Assembly: GCF_003408845.1 (NCBI RefSeq)
Contig: NZ_LRTV01000001.1
Location: 613,319 to 659,016 of the forward strand
Direction of reading: 5' to 3'
Length of the DNA stretch: 45,698 nt
DNA from: Gardnerella massiliensis
GTDB taxonomy: Bacteria; Actinomycetota; Actinomycetes; Actinomycetales; Bifidobacteriaceae
Positions 6,654 to 17,306 of the stretch are shown here, piece by piece. Each line of letters opens with the position of its first letter. Position 1 is the first letter of the stretch. Below the pieces are notes generated by a model, which saw nothing but the letters and a program-made list of their open reading frames with translations, made no database searches and was not told where the DNA came from. The translations under genes and the position numbers were made by a program.

Positions 6654-8783
6654 TTATTCGCCGCGCTGAGCCTTAATAATCTCGTCCGAAACGGCCTTCG
6701 GAACCTCCGCGTAAGAGTCCATCTGCATGGTGAACATTGCGCGGCCCTGAGTCTTGGAACGAAGATCGCCAATGTAGCCGAACATTTCGCTCAGCGGCAC
6801 CTTGGCGTCGATGACCTTCACGCCGGTTGCATCAGTCATGGACTGGATGTTACCGCGGCGAGAGTTCAAATCGCCCATGACGTCGCCCATGTACTCCTCT
6901 GGAGTACGGACTTCGACGGCCATGATTGGTTCGAGAATTACCGGGTTAGCCTTTGGAGCAGCTTCCTTGAAGCACATGGAACCTGCGATCTTGAAGGCCA
7001 TTTCCGAAGAATCGACATCGTGGGTCTGACCGTCGGTGACGGTAGCCTTGACGCCCACGACTGGGAAGCCTGCCAACACGCCGGATTCCATAGCTTCCTG
7101 CACGCCTGCGTCGATGGAAGGAATGAATTCCTTGGTGATGTGGCCACCGGTGACTTCGTTGAAGAACTGGTAGGTTTCGCCAGATTCCGTATCGAGAGGC
7201 TCGAAGTTCATCAAAACCTTTGCGAACTGACCAGAACCACCGGTCTGCTTCTTGTGAGTGTATTCCTGGTTCATAACAGCCTTACGAATCGTCTCACGGT
7301 AAGCAACCTGTGGCTTACCAACGTTCGCTTCGACCTTGAACTCACGGCGCATACGATCAACGATAATGTCGAGCTGAAGCTCACCCATACCGGAAATCAA
7401 AGTCTGACCGGATTCTTCATCAGTCTTAACCTGGAAGGTAGGATCCTCGTCAGAAAGCTTAGCCAAAGCCAAGCTCATCTTTTCCTGATCAGCCTTCGTC
7501 TTTGGCTCCACAGCCACCTCGATAACTGGATCTGGGAAGGTCATGGATTCCAAAGAGATTGGGTTCTTTTCGTCGCACAAGGTATCACCAGTGCTGACGT
7601 TCTTCAAACCAACGAAGGTGTAGATGTTGCCGGCTTCTGCGGAATCTACAGGATTTTCCTTATCAGCGTGCATCTGGAAGATCTTGCCGACGCGTTCCTT
7701 CTTGGACTTGGTGGAATCGTACACGGAATCACCTGGCTTCACTTCGCCAGAGTAAACGCGCACGAACACGAGCTTGCCATAGAATGGATGGGTCGAAATC
7801 TTGAAGACCAATGCTGCGAATGGATCGGTGTTCACTGGCTTACGGTCGATTTCAACGGATTCGTCGCCTGGCTTGAAGCCCTTAATGGATGGAACATCCT
7901 CTGGGCTTGGAAGGAAGTCGACAACGGCATCCAACATTGGCTGAACGCCCTTATCCTTGAATGCGGAACCGCAGGTTACAGGGAAGGCCTTACGTTCGAT
8001 TGTAAGCTTACGAATACCAGCGCGCATTTCTTCTTCAGTAAGTTCGCCGGATTCGAGATACTTCTCAACCAATTCGTCGTCAGCTTCAGCAACCTGATCC
8101 ATAAGTTCGGCACGATATTCTTCGGCGCGCTCCTGCAAATCTGCAGGAATGTCGACGGTGTCGTAGTGAGCACCCATATCGTCCTTAACGTCATTCCAGA
8201 CGTAAGCCTTCATGCGAATCAAGTCGACAACGCCAAGGAAGTCGTTTTCAGCACCGATTGGAAGCTGAATAACGAGTGGGGTTGCGCCGAGCTTCTCCTT
8301 GATGGTCTTGACGGAGTAGTAGAAATCAGCGCCAAGCTTATCCATCTTGTTGATGAAGCAAATACGTGGAACGCTGTACTTATCTGCCTGACGCCACACG
8401 GTTTCAGACTGAGGCTCCACGCCTTCCTTACCGTCGAAGACTGCCACAGCACCATCGAGAACACGCAGGGAACGCTCCACCTCAGCGGTGAAGTCCACGT
8501 GGCCTGGGGTATCGATGATGTTAATCTGGTAACGGTCATCAACGTCATGAGTTTGACGCTTCCAGAAGCAGGTGGTTGCAGCAGACTGAATAGTAATACC
8601 GCGTTCCTGTTCCTGAGCCATGAAGTCCATGGTAGAAGCGCCATCGTGAGTTTCACCGATCTTGTAATTCTTACCAGTGTAGTAAAGAATACGTTCGGTG
8701 GTAGTAGTCTTACCAGCATCGATGTGTGCCATGATGCCGATATTACGAACCATATTCAGGTCGTTAAGCACATCTTGTGCCAT
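6654..8783 (-). CDS. fusA: Elongation factor G
   Basis: 709 residues, the usual length for EF-G. It drives translocation of tRNAs and mRNA and, with ribosome recycling factor, ribosome recycling. Seen: G1 AHIDAGKT (19-26), switch I QERGITI, G3 DTPGH, G4 NKMD, then domains II-V. An AAGGA site lies upstream of the ATG. It follows rpsG by 42 nt in the str operon. Nothing unusual in the sequence was noticed. Confidence 0.98.
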   Translation of the reverse strand: MAQDVLNDLNMVRNIGIMAHIDAGKTTTTERILYYTGKNYKIGETHDGASTMDFMAQEQERGITIQSAATTCFWKRQTHDVDDRYQINIIDTPGHVDFTAEVERSLRVLDGAVAVFDGKEGVEPQSETVWRQADKYSVPRICFINKMDKLGADFYYSVKTIKEKLGATPLVIQLPIGAENDFLGVVDLIRMKAYVWNDVKDDMGAHYDTVDIPADLQERAEEYRAELMDQVAEADDELVEKYLESGELTEEEMRAGIRKLTIERKAFPVTCGSAFKDKGVQPMLDAVVDFLPSPEDVPSIKGFKPGDESVEIDRKPVNTDPFAALVFKISTHPFYGKLVFVRVYSGEVKPGDSVYDSTKSKKERVGKIFQMHADKENPVDSAEAGNIYTFVGLKNVSTGDTLCDEKNPISLESMTFPDPVIEVAVEPKTKADQEKMSLALAKLSDEDPTFQVKTDEESGQTLISGMGELQLDIIVDRMRREFKVEANVGKPQVAYRETIRKAVMNQEYTHKKQTGGSGQFAKVLMNFEPLDTESGETYQFFNEVTGGHITKEFIPSIDAGVQEAMESGVLAGFPVVGVKATVTDGQTHDVDSSEMAFKIAGSMCFKEAAPKANPVILEPIMAVEVRTPEEYMGDVMGDLNSRRGNIQSMTDATGVKVIDAKVPLSEMFGYIGDLRSKTQGRAMFTMQMDSYAEVPKAVSDEIIKAQRGE

Positions 8784-8825
8784 ATTCTTATCCTTAGCTC
8801 TTTAAGATACCGATTATCTTGTGGA

Positions 8826-9296
8826 TTACCAGCGATAGTGAGCAAAAGCCTTGTTTGCTTCTGCCATCTTGTGGGTATCCTCGCGGCGCTTCACGGAAGC
8901 ACCCAAGCCATTGGAGGCATCGAGAATTTCGTTAGCCAAACGCTCAGCCATGGTCTTCTCGCGACGAGCGCGGGAGAAGTCAGTAAGCCAGCGGAGGGAA
9001 AGAGTGTTTGCGCGAGCAGGCTTCACTTCGACTGGAACCTGGTAGGTTGCGCCACCGACGCGGCGGGAACGAACCTCGAGGCTTGGACGAATGTTGTCAA
9101 GAGCGCGCTTCAATACGGAAACTGGCTCCTGCTCGGTCTTTGCCTTCACCTGCTCAAGAGCGGTGTAGACGATGTTTTCTGCGATGGACTTCTTACCATC
9201 GAGAAGAATCTTATTAATCAACTGAGCCACGACGGTCGAGCCGTAGATTGGATCAGGAAGCAGCTGATGCTTTTTTGCAGGTCCTTTACGTGACAT
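8826..9296 (-). CDS. rpsG: Ribosomal protein S7
   Basis: 156 residues, standard length. Primary 16S rRNA-binding protein that organises the 30S head next to the exit site. The start motif [10 protein letters not shown] and the conserved segment [36 protein letters not shown] at the C-terminus are typical. It lies 3 nt after the rpsL stop, so coupling is likely. In E. coli S7 represses this operon by binding between rpsL and rpsG; here that spacer is too short, so control would have to act elsewhere. Confidence 0.98.
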   Translation of the reverse strand: MSRKGPAKKHQLLPDPIYGSTVVAQLINKILLDGKKSIAENIVYTALEQVKAKTEQEPVSVLKRALDNIRPSLEVRSRRVGGATYQVPVEVKPARANTLSLRWLTDFSRARREKTMAERLANEILDASNGLGASVKRREDTHKMAEANKAFAHYRW

Positions 9297-9299
9297 GTT

Positions 9300-9671
9300 T
9301 TACTTCGCCTTCTTTGCTCCATACAGGGAACGACCCTGCTTGCGGTCCTTGACACCCTGGGTATCGAGCGCACCACGCACGATGTGGTAACGAACACCTG
9401 GGAGATCCTTCACACGGCCACCACGCACGAGCACGATGGAGTGCTCCTGCAAGTTATGACCTTCGCCTGGAATGTAGGCGGTTACTTCAATACCCGAGCT
9501 GAGGCGCACACGAGCAACCTTACGAAGCGCAGAGTTTGGCTTCTTAGGAGTGGTGGTGTACACACGGGTGCACACGCCACGACGCAGCGGGCTACCCTTC
9601 AAGGCCAAAGTCTTTGACTTCTTCGGCTTGGCCTGACGTCCTTTGCGGACAAGTTGTTCAATCGTAGGCAA
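9300..9671 (-). CDS. rpsL: Ribosomal protein S12
   Basis: 123 residues. S12 is a decoding-centre protein. Lys43 (in TPKKPNS) and Lys88 (in GRVKDLPG), where substitutions commonly give streptomycin resistance, are both the wild-type lysine. The start codon is TTG, with GGAG 8 nt upstream; no better start is available because the conserved N-terminus [12 protein letters not shown] begins there. It is the first gene of the str operon, preceded by a leader with a long-range inverted repeat. Confidence 0.97.
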   Translation of the reverse strand: MPTIEQLVRKGRQAKPKKSKTLALKGSPLRRGVCTRVYTTTPKKPNSALRKVARVRLSSGIEVTAYIPGEGHNLQEHSIVLVRGGRVKDLPGVRYHIVRGALDTQGVKDRKQGRSLYGAKKAK

Positions 9672-9681
9672 CTTAAGTTCT

Positions 9682-9749
9682 CCGATTCATTGATATGTTC
9701 TGTTTGGTGAAAACCGCCACACTGCAGCACACCTTAACGCATGAATCGG
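9682..9749 (-). promoter_or_regulatory. Long-range stem in the rpsL leader
   Basis: CCGATTCAT (9682-9690) and ATGAATCGG (9741-9749) are perfect 9-bp inverted repeats 50 nt apart. In the mRNA the 3' arm abuts and partly covers the rpsL Shine-Dalgarno GGAG (it ends in CGG of CGGAG). Folding could limit ribosome access. A regulatory role is inferred. Confidence 0.4.
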
Positions 9750-9892
9750 TTAAAGAGTAAAAGCCACAGTCCACCGGCCCGATGGCCCTCGCACCTCCAG
9801 CCACGCATTACTGCGCACTATCTTTGGCACTTGGGATATCCCAACCCGCACGCCTATTACATAAGGCACGCCGTTGGCACACACGAATTACT

Positions 9893-9898
9893 ATTATA
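9893..9898 (-). promoter_or_regulatory. -10 box TATAAT, candidate str operon promoter
   Basis: A consensus TATAAT on the minus strand in the 291-nt gap between ftsQ and rpsL. No good -35 is seen at 16-18 bp. It would give a leader of about 215 nt. No terminator was recognised after ftsQ, so read-through from the dcw cluster is also possible. Confidence 0.45.
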
Positions 9899-9962
9899 CA
9901 GCAAGCTGAGACAATATATATTCTCGCTTTACTCCCGCTATATTCTCACCTATATTGTTCTG

Positions 9963-11267
9963 TTATTTAAGAATCGGTCGCACCGGAGCGGACACGTCGA
10001 GACAATGTTTGTCACCAATTTTGCTTGGATCGTCAATAATTTTGGCAACAATTGCCTTCTTTAGCGCAAGCTGCGAAGAATTACCCCATACGATAGTGCG
10101 GTGCACTCCCCCCAATTCCGTCTCCACCGAATCCTGCGTTTTTGCAATCACTTGCGTCACTCTTATACGCAAAGATTCCGGCAGCGAACTTACAATTTTC
10201 ACCGCTTCTAACACTGCACGACTGCGCAAACTGCGATCAATATTACTCACTTCAATTACCGGTATGCCTTGGGTGGAAGCGTGCGCTACCGCATTAAGCA
10301 CGCGTCCTTGGGCATCAACCGCCGTAAGCTTGCTTTCTCCGCGAGTCTTTAACATCGCTGCAGGACGTTGCGCGCGCACGATAATTTGCAAGCTTTGCGG
10401 AAATTCTTTGTTTACTTTTGCCTCGGTTACGCCTGGAATATCGTTGAGTTGCCCGATTACTTCCTGCGACGACACCAAAAATAGTGATTTGTCTACTTGC
10501 GTTGAAGCAATAGAAGCAATTTTTTCTTTGCTTACCCATTCGTTAGAACCGGAAATACTGATATTGCTAGCTTTTAGACGAAATACGGGCGAGAAGAACA
10601 GCAGCCACGAAAGTGCGCAAACCGCTACAAGAATAAGCACTATGGTTACGACCCGACGAACAGTGAAGTGCAAGTAAGCCGACTTTTTTTCTTGCAACCG
10701 TTCACGAAAATCAATAATGCGAGGTCGCGTAACCATGCCAAGCGAGCCGGAAGTCTGATTTAACGTTTTTTTCACGAAGTCCAAACCTGGCAGTCGCCGT
10801 GCGTCTACAAACTTTCCTTGACGCTGGTTTGAAGGCTGGCTATTGGCAACCACGCGATTGCGCAAGGAAGGCTGATTTTCGGCAGTCGAATCTTGCTTAA
10901 TTGCAGATTGCTTAATTGCAGCTGTTTTCGAGGAGGCTTTTCTGTTTGATACGACTCTATTGCTGTTATTGTTTTTATTATTGTTATTATTCTTATTATT
11001 CGATACAGCTTTTTTATTTGATACGTCTTTTCTATTCGATACGTCTTTTTTATTAAACGCAACTTTCGAATTCGAAACAAACCTTTGTTGCGCAACTGAT
11101 TTTTTTCGTATCGCAACTCGCGCGGTAGTAGTTTTTACAACACCAGTTTGAGACCGGCTGATTTCGCGTTGCTCGTCGGTTTGCGCCAAATTAACGCTGG
11201 AAACGGCACGAGGATGCGGTTTTTTTGCAGCAGCATCGTCTGATTTGCTCACCACCACGCGTCCCAT
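9963..11267 (-). CDS. ftsQ: Cell division protein FtsQ
   Basis: 434 residues, longer than most FtsQ (about 250-330). It links early and late divisome proteins at the septum. Order: a 200-residue cytoplasmic tail with a Lys/Asn/Ser-rich low-complexity stretch (about 55-125, including runs of Asn and a repeated VSNRK/VSNKK motif), one membrane segment (about 205-225, VVTIVLILVAVCALSWLLFF), an FtsQ-type POTRA domain (about 229-302) and the beta domain. The start is placed at an ATG with AAAGG 7 nt upstream. A TTG 84 nt further out is possible but has a poor ribosome site. It is the last gene of the dcw cluster here; ftsA and ftsZ are absent downstream. Confidence 0.88.
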   Translation of the reverse strand: MGRVVVSKSDDAAAKKPHPRAVSSVNLAQTDEQREISRSQTGVVKTTTARVAIRKKSVAQQRFVSNSKVAFNKKDVSNRKDVSNKKAVSNNKNNNNNKNNNSNRVVSNRKASSKTAAIKQSAIKQDSTAENQPSLRNRVVANSQPSNQRQGKFVDARRLPGLDFVKKTLNQTSGSLGMVTRPRIIDFRERLQEKKSAYLHFTVRRVVTIVLILVAVCALSWLLFFSPVFRLKASNISISGSNEWVSKEKIASIASTQVDKSLFLVSSQEVIGQLNDIPGVTEAKVNKEFPQSLQIIVRAQRPAAMLKTRGESKLTAVDAQGRVLNAVAHASTQGIPVIEVSNIDRSLRSRAVLEAVKIVSSLPESLRIRVTQVIAKTQDSVETELGGVHRTIVWGNSSQLALKKAIVAKIIDDPSKIGDKHCLDVSAPVRPILK

Positions 11268-11362
11268 GCCGTTACCTTTCACAACGATTATTTGGTATTC
11301 ACCATATTCTATCAGCAAGCGCACGTCTATCACGCACGCAAGCCTTGCCAATCAGCCGCAGC

Positions 11363-12928
11363 CTACAGCGCTTCTAGCATAACAGCAGTCATAGCGGTAA
11401 TACTCCCCGCACCGACGGTTAGCAACACGTCGCCAGCGCTCGCACGCGCCACCAAACGCAACGCAGCCTCGCGCATATCTTCCACCGCTTCCATTGGCGT
11501 GGAAAGCCCCTGCGCACGTGCGGCATCAACAATGGTCGACGCATGTATGTCGGCAAAATCTTCCTGCTTTTCGCGAGCCGGGAAAATGCCCGTAACAATC
11601 ACATCGTCTGCAAGTGCCAACGCCTGAGCGAATTGGTCGGCAAAAGAGCGCGTGCGAGAGAACAGATGCGGCTGGAATAGCACGCACAATTGGGCGGAAG
11701 GATAACGTCTGCGAGCTGCGCGAAGTAACGCAGCAATCTCGGTTGGGTGATGTGCATAGTCGTCCACAACCGTTACGCCGTTAACACATCCGCGAATATC
11801 AAAGCGACGAGACGCACCGCGGAAACTTGCCGCACCTCGCGCAGCATCTTCCGGATTCATGCCGAGCAACACTGCAGCAAGAATCGCAGCCGAAGCGTTG
11901 CGCGCGTTGTGTAAGCCTGGAATAAGTAAGCTAACTTGCACTTTGCGAGCATTATTATCGGCTAGAGCTTCCGGCAAAACAAGCGTAAACACTTCCCTTC
12001 CGCTACCAGCTTGCTCAGTTTCGTGGTCGATTGCAGCGAACATTGTTAACTTTTGTACGCGCGCGCTCACCTTTGATTTCCAAGTATTTTCGTCACCATA
12101 CGCAACGCTTATGCGCAAAGTTGAATCCGGCATCGCCTCAAGCACTTGACGAGCACCATCGTCGTCCGCGCATATAATCACGTTGTTTACGGCGTGACTT
12201 ACGTGTTCGCAGAATGCTTCGCGATAGTGCTCGCTGGAACCGTAGTGGTCTAAATGATCCGCTTCTGCGTTTGTTACGATTGCGATTGCTGGACGATATT
12301 TTTCAAAGCTTCCGTCGGATTCGTCGGCTTCGGCAACCATAACGCTGCCCTTGCCTGCGTGACCTCCATCGATAACCGCACCGTCTGCCGCTTGTATCGA
12401 GCCGCCGATAGCGTAGCTTGGATCCGCAAGTTCTCCCGTTCCTGCGGTGGTAAGTATGTGCGCGAGCAGTGAGCTTGTAGTGGTTTTGCCGTGGGCACCC
12501 GCTACCGTAACTCCGCGCTTGTTGGCAAGCAGTAACGCAAGAATATCGCTGCGGTGAACGAGTTTTACCCCCCGTTCGTATGCAGCTACGATTTCTGGAT
12601 TGTTCGGTTTAATAGCGCTTGAATATACGAGTATGTCGGCATGTTCGACGTGGGAAGAATTTTGTCCAATTGCTACTTCAATACCTAGCGTTTCTAAATG
12701 TTGAGTGTGGTCGTTTGCTTCCCTATCGCATCCACTAACGCTTACGCCTTCTTCGTGGAGCATTTCCGCTAGTACGCTCATGCCGGCTCCACCGATGCCG
12801 ATGAAATGCACTCGCCCGAGCGTAGTGACGCTTTGAGAATCGTCAAATGCCGCTTGTATAGGGTTCAAATTAATACGATTGCACACCGTACCCAACGATG
12901 AAGCAGCATTACTAGTATCAGTCGTCAT
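11363..12928 (-). CDS. murC: UDP-N-acetylmuramate--L-alanine ligase
   Basis: 521 residues. It adds L-Ala to UDP-MurNAc in the cytoplasm. Seen: the N-terminal nucleotide-sugar motif GIGGAGMS (44-51), the ATP P-loop GAHGKTTT (144-151), the EADESDGSF acidic segment, and the C-terminal DYAHHPTEI motif. The ATG chosen overlaps the 3' end of murG by 11 bp and has GGTGGGG just upstream; a GTG 15 nt earlier is an alternative. A leader segment of about 40 residues before the Rossmann domain is longer than usual. It is translationally coupled to murG. Confidence 0.95.
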   Translation of the reverse strand: MTTDTSNAASSLGTVCNRINLNPIQAAFDDSQSVTTLGRVHFIGIGGAGMSVLAEMLHEEGVSVSGCDREANDHTQHLETLGIEVAIGQNSSHVEHADILVYSSAIKPNNPEIVAAYERGVKLVHRSDILALLLANKRGVTVAGAHGKTTTSSLLAHILTTAGTGELADPSYAIGGSIQAADGAVIDGGHAGKGSVMVAEADESDGSFEKYRPAIAIVTNAEADHLDHYGSSEHYREAFCEHVSHAVNNVIICADDDGARQVLEAMPDSTLRISVAYGDENTWKSKVSARVQKLTMFAAIDHETEQAGSGREVFTLVLPEALADNNARKVQVSLLIPGLHNARNASAAILAAVLLGMNPEDAARGAASFRGASRRFDIRGCVNGVTVVDDYAHHPTEIAALLRAARRRYPSAQLCVLFQPHLFSRTRSFADQFAQALALADDVIVTGIFPAREKQEDFADIHASTIVDAARAQGLSTPMEAVEDMREAALRLVARASAGDVLLTVGAGSITAMTAVMLEAL

Positions 12929-14126
12929 AATCCCCACCTTCACTTACGACTCCAAGAATACGCTGTGCCATAACGTCTGCAGCGTTGCGAATTCCGTAGC
13001 TCCACGCTTGCTTACGCATCGTTTTAAGACGATTCACATCTTGCAGCAACGTCAATCCTTCTTCACGCAACCATTCTGCAGTAAAGTCGGCATCCTCCAC
13101 CATTATGGCGCCGCCAGCGTCAACTACAGGCTGCGCATTAAAACGCTGCTCACCGTTGCCAATTGGAAGCGGCACATACACTGCGGGAAGTCCCAATGCA
13201 GAAATTTCCGCAACCGTTCCAGCACCAGCCCTGCATATAACTAAATCTGCACACGCAAAAGCCCAGTCGATTCTTTCTAAATATTCCGCAATATGGTAGT
13301 CGCCCAATCCTGCATGTTCCGGTTTAATATCGTTTATTTGCGATTGACCCACTTGTTGCGCAACAATATTGCGAACTTCTTCCGCTTTTGCGCGGCCAGT
13401 TAAGTGAATTACTTGCGCATGCTGCAATATGTCGCTTGCGGCGCCCGCTACAGCCCGATTAAGGCTTTGTGCTCCTAAAGACCCGCCGGTTACGAGAATA
13501 ATTGGTCGTCGAGGATCAACACCGAGTTGGTAGGCACCTTCCATGCGCGCAGCATCGCGATCTTCCTCAAATTTTTCGCACAGTTGCGCAATAGCTGGTC
13601 GAAGCGGCAATCCGACTCGCTCCACTTCGACACCTTTGCGAGCGCGCAAACCCGTAGTATCGTACACCGTTCCCACTTTGGTTGCCCAGCGAGCGCCCAG
13701 CCTGTTTGCCATGCCAGCTTTTGCGTTTTGTTCGTGAACAACAATCGGAATATGCTGCGCGTGAGCTTGAGAGTACACGGGGGCTGCAGCGTAGCCGCCA
13801 AAGCCGACAACAATATCTGCTTTTCGTTGCGCTAATATGTCGCGAACTTTGCGTTTTTCACGCAACCAACGAATAGGAAAAGTAAGAGCAGCCATATTTG
13901 GTTTACGCGGGAACGGCACTTTTTCGATAGTGTCGAGTTCGTAACCGGCCTGCGGAACTAAAGTACTTTCCAAACCAACTTTTGTGCCGATTACACTAAT
14001 ATTTGCTTGAGGCGCACGTTTTTTCAACGCGTCCGCGACGGCCAGCAGCGGGTTGACGTGTCCCGCAGTGCCCCCTCCTGCGAGAACAATATGCACGTCG
14101 TGCTGGTTGTTATTGTTAGTGTTCAT
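12918..14126 (-). CDS. murG: Lipid II synthase MurG
   Basis: 402 residues. UDP-GlcNAc:undecaprenyl-PP-MurNAc-pentapeptide transferase on the inner membrane face. It turns lipid I (from MraY) into lipid II. Seen: [10 protein letters not shown] near the N-terminus, a second glycine-rich [10 protein letters not shown] opening the C-terminal domain, and the UDP-GlcNAc site around [24 protein letters not shown]. The start has AGAGG 6 nt upstream, better than an in-frame ATG 30 nt before. It overlaps murC and follows ftsW by 51 nt. Confidence 0.96.
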   Translation of the reverse strand: MNTNNNNQHDVHIVLAGGGTAGHVNPLLAVADALKKRAPQANISVIGTKVGLESTLVPQAGYELDTIEKVPFPRKPNMAALTFPIRWLREKRKVRDILAQRKADIVVGFGGYAAAPVYSQAHAQHIPIVVHEQNAKAGMANRLGARWATKVGTVYDTTGLRARKGVEVERVGLPLRPAIAQLCEKFEEDRDAARMEGAYQLGVDPRRPIILVTGGSLGAQSLNRAVAGAASDILQHAQVIHLTGRAKAEEVRNIVAQQVGQSQINDIKPEHAGLGDYHIAEYLERIDWAFACADLVICRAGAGTVAEISALGLPAVYVPLPIGNGEQRFNAQPVVDAGGAIMVEDADFTAEWLREEGLTLLQDVNRLKTMRKQAWSYGIRNAADVMAQRILGVVSEGGDYDD

Positions 14127-14177
14127 AACTTGCCTCTTGTTGTTCTGTTGCCGCATAAGCGTGCTACTATTTTGCTA

Positions 14178-15533
14178 CTATTTTGCTACTTTTAGCTGCG
14201 GGTTTTCTCGCATAAGACCATCCGCCACACCAACCGCAACAAGACACATCACTAACGACGATCCTCCTGCAGAAACGAACGGCATAGGAACGCCCATAAC
14301 CGGCAGCAACTGTACTACTACCAGAATATTTACTAATCCTTGCCCTACGATCCAGGTGGCAATACACATTAAGGATATGGAAATAAATTTAGATTCCGCT
14401 TGCAATGCTGAGGACATCATGCACCAGCCAATCACGATATACAGTAAGACTACTGCGGCCGCCACGAGGAATCCCATTTCTTCGCCGATAATAGCGAAAA
14501 TAAAATCGTTGTGCGCGTAAGGTAAATAATTCCATTTTTCTCGAGAATTGCCGATACCTACTCCAAGTAATCCGCCGGAAGCCATGGCGTACTGTGCGTG
14601 AATGGCTTGGAAGCACACGCCTCGGGCAGCTTTTGCGTCACATCCGTGGAGTGTTGCGAGAATACGCCGCATACGGTTTTGGCTTGTTAATACCAAAAGC
14701 GCCACCAGCACTACTGCTACAGCGATACTTCCTACCAGCCAACGCGTTGGGAATCCGCCGAGATAGAACGCTATTAAAGCTATGAAAATAATAATTAGGG
14801 CGGTTCCAAGATCCTTGCCAGCAATAACGAGCAGCAGGGATAGGCCGAGTCCTGCAGCTGCGGGAATATACGCGCGCATTTGCACACATTTATACGCTTG
14901 CTTTGCTGCAAGTAGCGCTACTGGAAGCCAAATACATAAGGCGAGTTTCGTAATTTCGGCAGGCTGCAACGTAATAGGTCCTATTGATATCCAACCTGCG
15001 TTACCGTTCACCTCGCGTCGAAGTCCCGGCACAAAGGTGAGGAACTGTGCCACTGCAGAAACCGTATAAATAACGGCGATGTAGCGACGATAGTACGAAA
15101 TAGGAAGTCGAGAAGCAAAAATGTAGCCTATAGCTCCCAAAATGCAGTAAAGCGTTTGGTTGACACCCTGGCCCCACGGTGCTGCACCGTACGTAATCAT
15201 GGTGACTGAGGAGCTTGAGAACACCATAAATAAGCCGAAAATCGAAAGTATCACTACTGATACCCGCATGCCGTATAAACACCATAACGGGTTAATAAGA
15301 CTGCGCCAGCCCATGTATTGGCGCAATGATGAATCTTGCGAACTATCAGACGAAGCTTGGCGAGGGGCGGCGGCTTGACGAGAGGCGGCGTTCTGAACAG
15401 AAGATTGAGGCGCAACAGCGGCCGCGCCACTTGCTTTTCGCGACGCCAGCTTGCGAGCGCGAGTATTATTACCACGCACCAAATTCTTTAAGGCGCCTAA
15501 CCACCGCTTCGGATTACTGCTGTTTACTACCAT
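14178..15533 (-). CDS. ftsW: Septal peptidoglycan polymerase FtsW (SEDS family)
   Basis: 451 residues with about ten membrane segments. SEDS glycosyltransferase that polymerises lipid II with the class B PBP FtsI. Seen: the [19 protein letters not shown] segment, the GKDLGTALI loop and the final [10 protein letters not shown] motif typical of FtsW/RodA. The N-terminal 85 residues are cytoplasmic and rich in Ala, Ser, Gln and Arg, longer than usual. The ATG at 15533 overlaps the murD end by 20 bp. An upstream in-frame extension inside murD is rejected because it is out of character and has no ribosome site. Confidence 0.93.
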   Translation of the reverse strand: MVVNSSNPKRWLGALKNLVRGNNTRARKLASRKASGAAAVAPQSSVQNAASRQAAAPRQASSDSSQDSSLRQYMGWRSLINPLWCLYGMRVSVVILSIFGLFMVFSSSSVTMITYGAAPWGQGVNQTLYCILGAIGYIFASRLPISYYRRYIAVIYTVSAVAQFLTFVPGLRREVNGNAGWISIGPITLQPAEITKLALCIWLPVALLAAKQAYKCVQMRAYIPAAAGLGLSLLLVIAGKDLGTALIIIFIALIAFYLGGFPTRWLVGSIAVAVVLVALLVLTSQNRMRRILATLHGCDAKAARGVCFQAIHAQYAMASGGLLGVGIGNSREKWNYLPYAHNDFIFAIIGEEMGFLVAAAVVLLYIVIGWCMMSSALQAESKFISISLMCIATWIVGQGLVNILVVVQLLPVMGVPMPFVSAGGSSLVMCLVAVGVADGLMRENPQLKVAK

Positions 15534-17127
15534 GATCGTGCACCCATCGTTGAGATTCTTGAGCAAAGCGATTGCCGCGATCCGCGTACGAAACGAACTG
15601 ATCCATAGAAGCGCAAGCTGGCGCCAGCAACACCACATCCCCAGGCTGCGCATAGCTTCCAGCGGCCGCAACAGTCTGACGCATAACCGCTTCACCGAAT
15701 GAAGAATTTGCTGAAATAAGCGAACTGCTCTCAACCTTACTGAGCACGCAATCGCTAACCTTCGCATAAGACTCAACGCCAGATCCGTCAGGAGCAACAA
15801 TCGTTACAGGCATATCCGGCGCGGCCGCGTGAAGCGCCTCAACAATCGGACGCTGATCTACACCAATCACCACTGCAGCTTTCATAACGTGACGCTGCTT
15901 AGCTACCAAATCTTCAAAATGGCCGCCTTTCGCCAAGCCGCCAGCAATCCAAACAACTGAATTATCTGCAAAACTTGCTAAAGAAGCCGCAGCCGCATGC
16001 GCATTCGTCGCCTTAGAATCGTCCACAAAACGAATCGCATGAGCAACATCACCGTCTGTGCAAGGAAGCGTTGCCACAGTTTGAATACGATGCCCGCCAG
16101 GAGCAAATTGAACCAACGCCGAAACAGCAGCCTCAACATTACCGGTTAGGCCAAGAGCCAACGCCAAAGCCGTAAGCGCATCAGCCAACAAATGCGGATA
16201 CACCGTGCCATCAGGCTCACACAAGTGTTGCAAATCCCGCAACGCCACAATGCGCTGCGGCTTGCCAGCAACACCCCCAGCGACGCCACTGTTATCAACA
16301 ATCCAACCGTCTTCAACACCAATTTCCCCAGCTTGAGGCGCGCCTAAAGTAAAACCAATACGCTTACATCCTTCCGACACAATCGCCGCAAACGCCAAAG
16401 CTTTAACCCGCTCGTCCTGAGCGTTATAAACTAAAGCTTTACGCACGTTATTAAATACTTTCGACTTGTCGTAAGCGTACGCTTCCATACCGCCATGCCA
16501 ATCCAAATGGTCGGCAGCAATATTAGTGATAGCAGCACAATCGAGCGCCAAAGAATCAGTAAAATGAAGCTGGAAGGAGCTTAATTCCACACACAGCGCA
16601 TCGTGTTCAGGCTCCAAAGCAGCGTGAGACACAGACTTTCCAATATTTCCCACGGCAGGAGCGTTCAAGCCACAAGCGGTGAGCATAGCAGACGTCATTT
16701 CCGTAGTAGAAGTTTTACCATTCGTGCCGGTAATACCAATCCAGTAAGCAGGCTGATGCGTATGCTCCGTAGCAACGCGCACTCGCCAAGCCAACTCAAC
16801 TTCACTCATAACAGGAATATTGCGTTTAGCAGCCTCGAGTAAAAATGGCGTACGCGGATTAAAAACAGGTGACGTCACCACAGCATCAATACTCGACCAG
16901 TCAATTGCAGAAAAGTCGTGAATATCCGCTTCAGGCTTACACTCATCCACCGTAACAGGTGACACACCAACCGCACGCAACACTGACACAGCGCCGCGAC
17001 CAGAAACACCAAGACCAGCCACGAGCACGCGACGGAACGCAAAAGCACCATCACCAGCATTAGTTTGAGATGCGATTTGAGATGCGATTTGAGATGCGAA
17101 AGACGAATCATAATGAGACGTATTCAT
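15514..17127 (-). CDS. murD: UDP-MurNAc-L-alanine--D-glutamate ligase
   Basis: 537 residues, long for MurD (about 450). It adds D-Glu to UDP-MurNAc-L-Ala. Seen: a Rossmann N-domain ([13 protein letters not shown], 34-46), the ATP P-loop GTNGKTS (134-140), the [12 protein letters not shown] motif and [10 protein letters not shown] in the C-terminal part. Residues 11-21 contain a 4-residue tandem repeat (SQIA twice, then SQT), coded by a 12-bp DNA repeat. AGAAGG lies 7 nt before the ATG. The 179-nt spacer behind it, towards mraY, is a repeat-rich AT segment. Confidence 0.95.
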   Translation of the reverse strand: MNTSHYDSSFASQIASQIASQTNAGDGAFAFRRVLVAGLGVSGRGAVSVLRAVGVSPVTVDECKPEADIHDFSAIDWSSIDAVVTSPVFNPRTPFLLEAAKRNIPVMSEVELAWRVRVATEHTHQPAYWIGITGTNGKTSTTEMTSAMLTACGLNAPAVGNIGKSVSHAALEPEHDALCVELSSFQLHFTDSLALDCAAITNIAADHLDWHGGMEAYAYDKSKVFNNVRKALVYNAQDERVKALAFAAIVSEGCKRIGFTLGAPQAGEIGVEDGWIVDNSGVAGGVAGKPQRIVALRDLQHLCEPDGTVYPHLLADALTALALALGLTGNVEAAVSALVQFAPGGHRIQTVATLPCTDGDVAHAIRFVDDSKATNAHAAAASLASFADNSVVWIAGGLAKGGHFEDLVAKQRHVMKAAVVIGVDQRPIVEALHAAAPDMPVTIVAPDGSGVESYAKVSDCVLSKVESSSLISANSSFGEAVMRQTVAAAGSYAQPGDVVLLAPACASMDQFVSYADRGNRFAQESQRWVHDHGSKQQ

Positions 17128-17139
17128 ATTACTGCCTTC

Positions 17140-17280
17140 TTGATGCTTCCTTACTTAAGTTTTAGTTAAGTCTTACGTAACTTAAGTCTTACGTAAGACT
17201 TAACTAAGTCTTAATTAAGCCTTACGTAACCCTTACTTAAATCTTATTTAGGTCTCACCAAACTTACCTAAGATTTCTTA
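17140..17280. repeat. Degenerate short tandem repeats with a 22-bp palindrome, mraY-murD spacer
   Basis: The spacer repeats the words CTTACGTAA and TTAAGTCTTA many times. Its centre (17182-17203) is a perfect 22-bp palindrome around TACGTA. It is the largest gap inside a cluster whose other genes mostly overlap or are within 75 nt. No ribosome site or promoter is obvious beyond the murD Shine-Dalgarno. The CTTACG(T/C)AA core also occurs in the miaA-leader array, so the same kind of expansion may be at work. Confidence 0.75.
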
Positions 17281-17306
17281 CGTCTTACCAACAAACCAAA
17301 CATTGA

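Noticed and set aside
7020..9293. Open frame of 757 codons on the plus strand
   Set aside because: It lies antisense to fusA and rpsG and arises from their codon bias. No ribosome site or recognisable domain is present.
15534..15800. Upstream in-frame extension of ftsW
   Set aside because: It lies wholly inside murD in another frame, is Arg/Leu/Ala-rich without FtsW character, and lacks a ribosome site. The ATG at 15533 is better placed.
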